This document shows, piece after piece, positions 6,678-9,271 of a DNA stretch of 9,271 nt. The notes below the pieces were generated by a model that was not told the DNA's origin, did no database searches, and saw only the letters and a program-made list of their open reading frames with translations. Origin of the DNA: a bacterium (lineage in GTDB: Bacteria; SZUA-79; Acidulodesulfobacterales; Acidulodesulfobacteraceae). The stretch's first letter is position 1. Every line of letters starts with the position of its first letter. Both the position numbers and the translations under genes were made by a program. The stretch lies in NCBI GenBank assembly GCA_021821565.1, contig JAKACI010000041.1, forward strand, positions 1 to 9,271, in the 5' to 3' direction.

Positions 6678-7301
6678 ATGTATGTAGACGTCAGTTTAAC
6701 CATTGAAGACGGGATGATTCATTATCCGAAAGACCCGGAAGTTATCATAAAGCAATTTTCAAGTATTAAAAACGGTGATACTGCAAATAATACTCATCTT
6801 TCTTTCGGAACACATACGGGAACGCATATAGATGCTCCGCGTCATTTTTACGAGGACGGAATAGGAATAGATAAAATAAAATTGGAAATATTTATAGGGG
6901 AATGTTTAGTTATAGAGGTTCCCGAAAAGTATGAGGCGATAACGGAAGATTTTCTTAAAATGCAGAATATTAATAAAAGTAGCAGAATATTATTTAAAAC
7001 AAAAAATTCTAAAATTATATCGAGAGATAAAAAATTTCATGAAGATTATGTGTATGTGGCAAGCGATGCCGCAAAGTATATGGTTGAAAAAGGCGTTATT
7101 CTCGTCGGAGTAGATTATCTTTCGGTAGAAGGTTTCGGCAAAGGACATGAAACTCACAGAACGCTTTTAGGCGCCGGCATTGTTATTATAGAAGGTCTAT
7201 ATTTAGAGCAAGTTGAACCCGGCAGTTATAAACTTACCGCTTTTCCTATTAAAATTAAGGATTCGGACGGAGCGCCCGCGCGAGTTATTTTAGAAAAATA
7301 A
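6678..7301 (+). CDS. Cyclase-family metal-dependent hydrolase (kynurenine formamidase-like)
   Basis: Member of the cyclase / kynurenine-formamidase (KynB) fold family, which opens amide, lactam or ester bonds with a divalent metal, usually zinc. From ATG 6678 it has 207 residues, matching the family length of about 210. The signature HTGTHIDAPRHF (46-57) supplies H46, H50 and D52 as metal ligands, with H56 nearby. The second-half signature THRTLLGAGIVIIEGLYL supplies H160 and E172. The N-terminal VDVSLTIEDGMIHYP (3-17) and GVDYLSVEGFG (144-154) are also typical. No kyn genes are nearby; it lies between gnd and zwf with 37- and 41-bp gaps, so its real substrate is probably not N-formylkynurenine. 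A role at the sugar-lactone step is possible in principle but unproven. Confidence 0.82.
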   Translation: MYVDVSLTIEDGMIHYPKDPEVIIKQFSSIKNGDTANNTHLSFGTHTGTHIDAPRHFYEDGIGIDKIKLEIFIGECLVIEVPEKYEAITEDFLKMQNINKSSRILFKTKNSKIISRDKKFHEDYVYVASDAAKYMVEKGVILVGVDYLSVEGFGKGHETHRTLLGAGIVIIEGLYLEQVEPGSYKLTAFPIKIKDSDGAPARVILEK

Positions 7302-7342
7302 ATAAAAAATATTTATAAAAAATATAAATTAGGAGCATAGAA

Positions 7343-8848
7343 ATGGCAGAACTTAATCCATTCGGTATTACAATATTCGGCGCCAGCGGAGATTTAGCCC
7401 ATATTAAAATTTTTCCGGCTTTATATAGTTTATGGGATGAAGGTTTTTTTCCGAAAGATTTTTTTGTAACGGGTTTTGCAAGAACTAAAATGGATGATAA
7501 TCAATTTAGGAAAACAATTTATGATTCAGTAAATATTCATTGCAGAAAAAAGCCGATAGACGCCAAACATTTTAAAGATTTCTCCAAACATATATATTAT
7601 CTTCCCTCTAATTATGACGACAATAAAAGCTATAAATCGTTAAAGACATTCATTGAAGCAAAGTCGGTAGAATATAATATGCCCAAAAATTTCATATTTT
7701 ATCTTTCTACTCCTCCAAATGTTTATGAATCTATTGTTGAGGGCATAGAAAATTCAGAACTTGCTTCAGATAATTATCAAGGCGACGGGTTTTCTAGAAT
7801 AGTTGTAGAGAAACCTTTCGGTTATGATTATGACAGCGCAAAGAAGTTAAACGATAAAATTTTATCAGTATTTCAAGAAAAACAGGTGTATAGAATAGAC
7901 CATTATCTTGGAAAAGAAACCGTGCAGAATATTCTTGCGTTTAGATTTGCCAATGCGATATTTGAACCTGTCTGGAATAATAAATATATTGACCATATTC
8001 AAATTTCTGCATTAGAATCTATAGGCGTGGGATTAAGAGGCGGTTATTTTAATAATTCAGGAGTAATAAGAGATATGATGCAAAATCATATGATGCAGCT
8101 TTTGTCGTTAGTTGCTACCGAGCCGCCTGCTTTTTTTGACGCAGATGATTTAAGGAATGAAAAAATTAAATTATTAAAAAGCATAAGGCGTTTCACTATC
8201 AACGATGTTAAAAATTATGTCGTGCGGGGTCAATACGACAGGGGCATAGTCGATGACGATGAAGAAGCTGTCAGTTATCGAGAAGAAAAAGGAATTCCGA
8301 TTGATTCAATTACGGATACATATGTTGCGTTAAAGCTTTTCATTGATAATTACAGATGGGCAGGGGTACCTTTTTATATAAGGTCAGGAAAAAGAATAAA
8401 AAAACATAAAACTGAAATCGCAATTTATTTTAAAAAATTGCCTTACAGTCTTTTTGGTAAAAATTCAATTGAAAAAATAGAACAAAATATTATAACGATA
8501 ACTATTCAGCCGAATGAAGGCATAGCGTTAAAAATAGGAGCAAAATCACCCGGTTTTAAAATGGAAATAGACCCGGTAGAACTTTCTTTCTTTTATAAGT
8601 CTTCATTTAAAGGAACGCCGCCTGAAGCATATGAAAGGCTATTATATGATATAATAGAAGGAGACCAGACATTATTTTACAGTACGGACAACATGCTTAC
8701 GGCTTGGAAACTAATAACGGATATAATAAACGGTTGGAAAAGTTTACCCGCGCCGTCGTTTCCAAATTATGAATCCGGTTCATGGGGACCTAAAGAAGCA
8801 GATGATTTAATTAATAAAGACGGAAGAACATGGCATAATGAAATTTAA
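7343..8848 (+). CDS. zwf: Glucose-6-phosphate 1-dehydrogenase
   Basis: Oxidises glucose-6-phosphate to 6-phosphoglucono-1,5-lactone, the entry step of the oxidative pentose phosphate pathway. The 501 residues are full length. The nucleotide-binding GASGDLA is at 13-19, and Arg47 in GFART (44-48) is placed to contact NADP. EKPFG is at 156-160, and the substrate signature RIDHYLGKE at 184-192 is intact. The catalytic-base histidine is expected to be H249 in RDMMQNHMMQLL. The segment after GASGDLA reads HIKIFPALY, so the usual RKL is IKI; the lysine (K22) is kept. AGGAG at 7331-7335 lies 7 bp before ATG 7343. It is the last gene of the apparent gnd-hydrolase-zwf operon. No recognisable 6-phosphogluconolactonase gene accompanies it in this window. 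Confidence 0.95.
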   Translation: MAELNPFGITIFGASGDLAHIKIFPALYSLWDEGFFPKDFFVTGFARTKMDDNQFRKTIYDSVNIHCRKKPIDAKHFKDFSKHIYYLPSNYDDNKSYKSLKTFIEAKSVEYNMPKNFIFYLSTPPNVYESIVEGIENSELASDNYQGDGFSRIVVEKPFGYDYDSAKKLNDKILSVFQEKQVYRIDHYLGKETVQNILAFRFANAIFEPVWNNKYIDHIQISALESIGVGLRGGYFNNSGVIRDMMQNHMMQLLSLVATEPPAFFDADDLRNEKIKLLKSIRRFTINDVKNYVVRGQYDRGIVDDDEEAVSYREEKGIPIDSITDTYVALKLFIDNYRWAGVPFYIRSGKRIKKHKTEIAIYFKKLPYSLFGKNSIEKIEQNIITITIQPNEGIALKIGAKSPGFKMEIDPVELSFFYKSSFKGTPPEAYERLLYDIIEGDQTLFYSTDNMLTAWKLITDIINGWKSLPAPSFPNYESGSWGPKEADDLINKDGRTWHNEI

Positions 8849-8908
8849 TAAAGATTTATATTACATTTAACATTTATTATTTATTATATCTTAAAGAAAT
8901 TTTTATAG

Positions 8909-8927
8909 TTTCTAACAGTGATTTAAG
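8909..8927 (+). repeat. Third, single copy of the 19-bp repeat arm
   Basis: TTTCTAACAGTGATTTAAG matches the right arm at 2402-2420 with one G-to-A change. Compared with the reverse complement of the left arm, the match extends 4 bp further upstream (ATAG, 8905-8908), giving 22 of 23 identical. No inverted partner is visible within the downstream sequence. It ends 36 bp before the phosphoesterase ATG, in the same orientation relative to its gene as the right arm has to iorB. Confidence 0.7.
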
Positions 8928-8963
8928 CATAATATATTTAAACTTAAATTTTTTATTTATTTA

Positions 8964-9260
8964 ATGGATAAAATTTTTGTTATACATGAACATCATGCGA
9001 GCCATTTACATTGGGATTTAAGATTTGAAGAAAACAGTGCTTTAGTTTCATTTGCATTGCCAAAAGAGCCTCCTATAAAGAAAGGCATAAAACATCTTGC
9101 AATAAAAGTTGGAGACCATCCGCTTGCATACGCAAATTTTGAAGGAATAATACCTAAGGGACATTATGGAGCAGGAACCGTCAAAATATGGGACAGAGGA
9201 ACTTACGATTTATTAATTAAATCATCTGCTTCTTTAGGTCCCCATGAACCGGATTCATAA
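8964..9260 (+). CDS. LigD-type DNA 3'-phosphoesterase domain protein, C-terminally short
   Basis: Stand-alone relative of the phosphoesterase (PE) domain of DNA ligase D, which trims 3'-phosphates and ribonucleotides from damaged DNA ends in repair. The catalytic set known from Pseudomonas LigD is present with the same spacing: H10, H16, D18 and R20 in HHASHLHWDLR, then H52 and Y56 in GDHPLAYANFEG. IIPKGHYGAGTVKIWDRGTYD (62-82) is also typical. The protein ends at residue 98, soon after WDRGTY, where PE domains normally run about 30-60 residues further through closing beta strands. The tail LIKSSASLGPHEPDS does not resemble the family. The other two forward frames hit stops just after this point, so a single frameshift does not obviously restore it. 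The stop lies 11 bp from the window edge. There is no Shine-Dalgarno. Family confident; integrity doubtful. Confidence 0.8.
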   Translation: MDKIFVIHEHHASHLHWDLRFEENSALVSFALPKEPPIKKGIKHLAIKVGDHPLAYANFEGIIPKGHYGAGTVKIWDRGTYDLLIKSSASLGPHEPDS

Positions 9261-9271
9261 TTTGGAAACGA

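Overview
This is an AT-rich, gene-dense bacterial segment with every recognisable gene on the + strand. The gene set includes an oxygen-sensitive Fe-S 2-oxoacid:ferredoxin oxidoreductase, a type-4 Fe-S uracil-DNA glycosylase, a slipin/NfeD pair, a short-form 6-phosphogluconate dehydrogenase with glucose-6-phosphate dehydrogenase, and a stand-alone LigD-type phosphoesterase. Together with GTCATTCCCGCG...GCGGGAATCCAG palindromes, which are common in proteobacterial genomes, this suggests an anaerobic or microaerobic AT-rich lineage, possibly deltaproteobacterial. That placement is inference; there is no rRNA or marker gene here.

Layout. 1-214: the 3' end of an unrecognised gene. 223-2205 iorA and 2431-3048 iorB: the two subunits of indolepyruvate:ferredoxin oxidoreductase, unusually separated by a 225-bp gap. 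That gap holds a 118-bp element with perfect 19-bp inverted ends and three tandem 11-bp repeats. 3120-3803: uracil-DNA glycosylase with a promoter placed so that its mRNA would be leaderless. 3804-4224: a 421-bp gene-free stretch holding a 223-bp inverted-repeat element that encloses two REP-like palindromes. 4225-4695 and 4807-5607: NfeD-like membrane protein and its slipin partner. 5750-8848: an apparent operon gnd / cyclase-family hydrolase / zwf, each gene with a good Shine-Dalgarno. 8964-9260: a phosphoesterase-domain protein with all catalytic residues but a shortened C-terminus, ending 11 bp from the window edge. A third copy of the iorA-iorB repeat arm lies just upstream of it.

Function. 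IorAB degrades aromatic 2-oxoacids and passes electrons to ferredoxin. Gnd and Zwf are the two dehydrogenases of the oxidative pentose phosphate pathway and would supply NAD(P)H and ribulose-5-phosphate. The lactonase step between them has no recognisable gene here; a metal-dependent cyclase-family hydrolase sits in the middle of the operon instead. NfeD and slipin form a membrane-microdomain pair. Udg and the phosphoesterase are DNA repair functions.

The points most worth a second look are the two different inverted-repeat elements, the gnd-hydrolase-zwf arrangement, the mixture of Shine-Dalgarno and apparently leaderless starts, and the truncated phosphoesterase. Nothing in the window amounts to a clearly new defence or mobile system.
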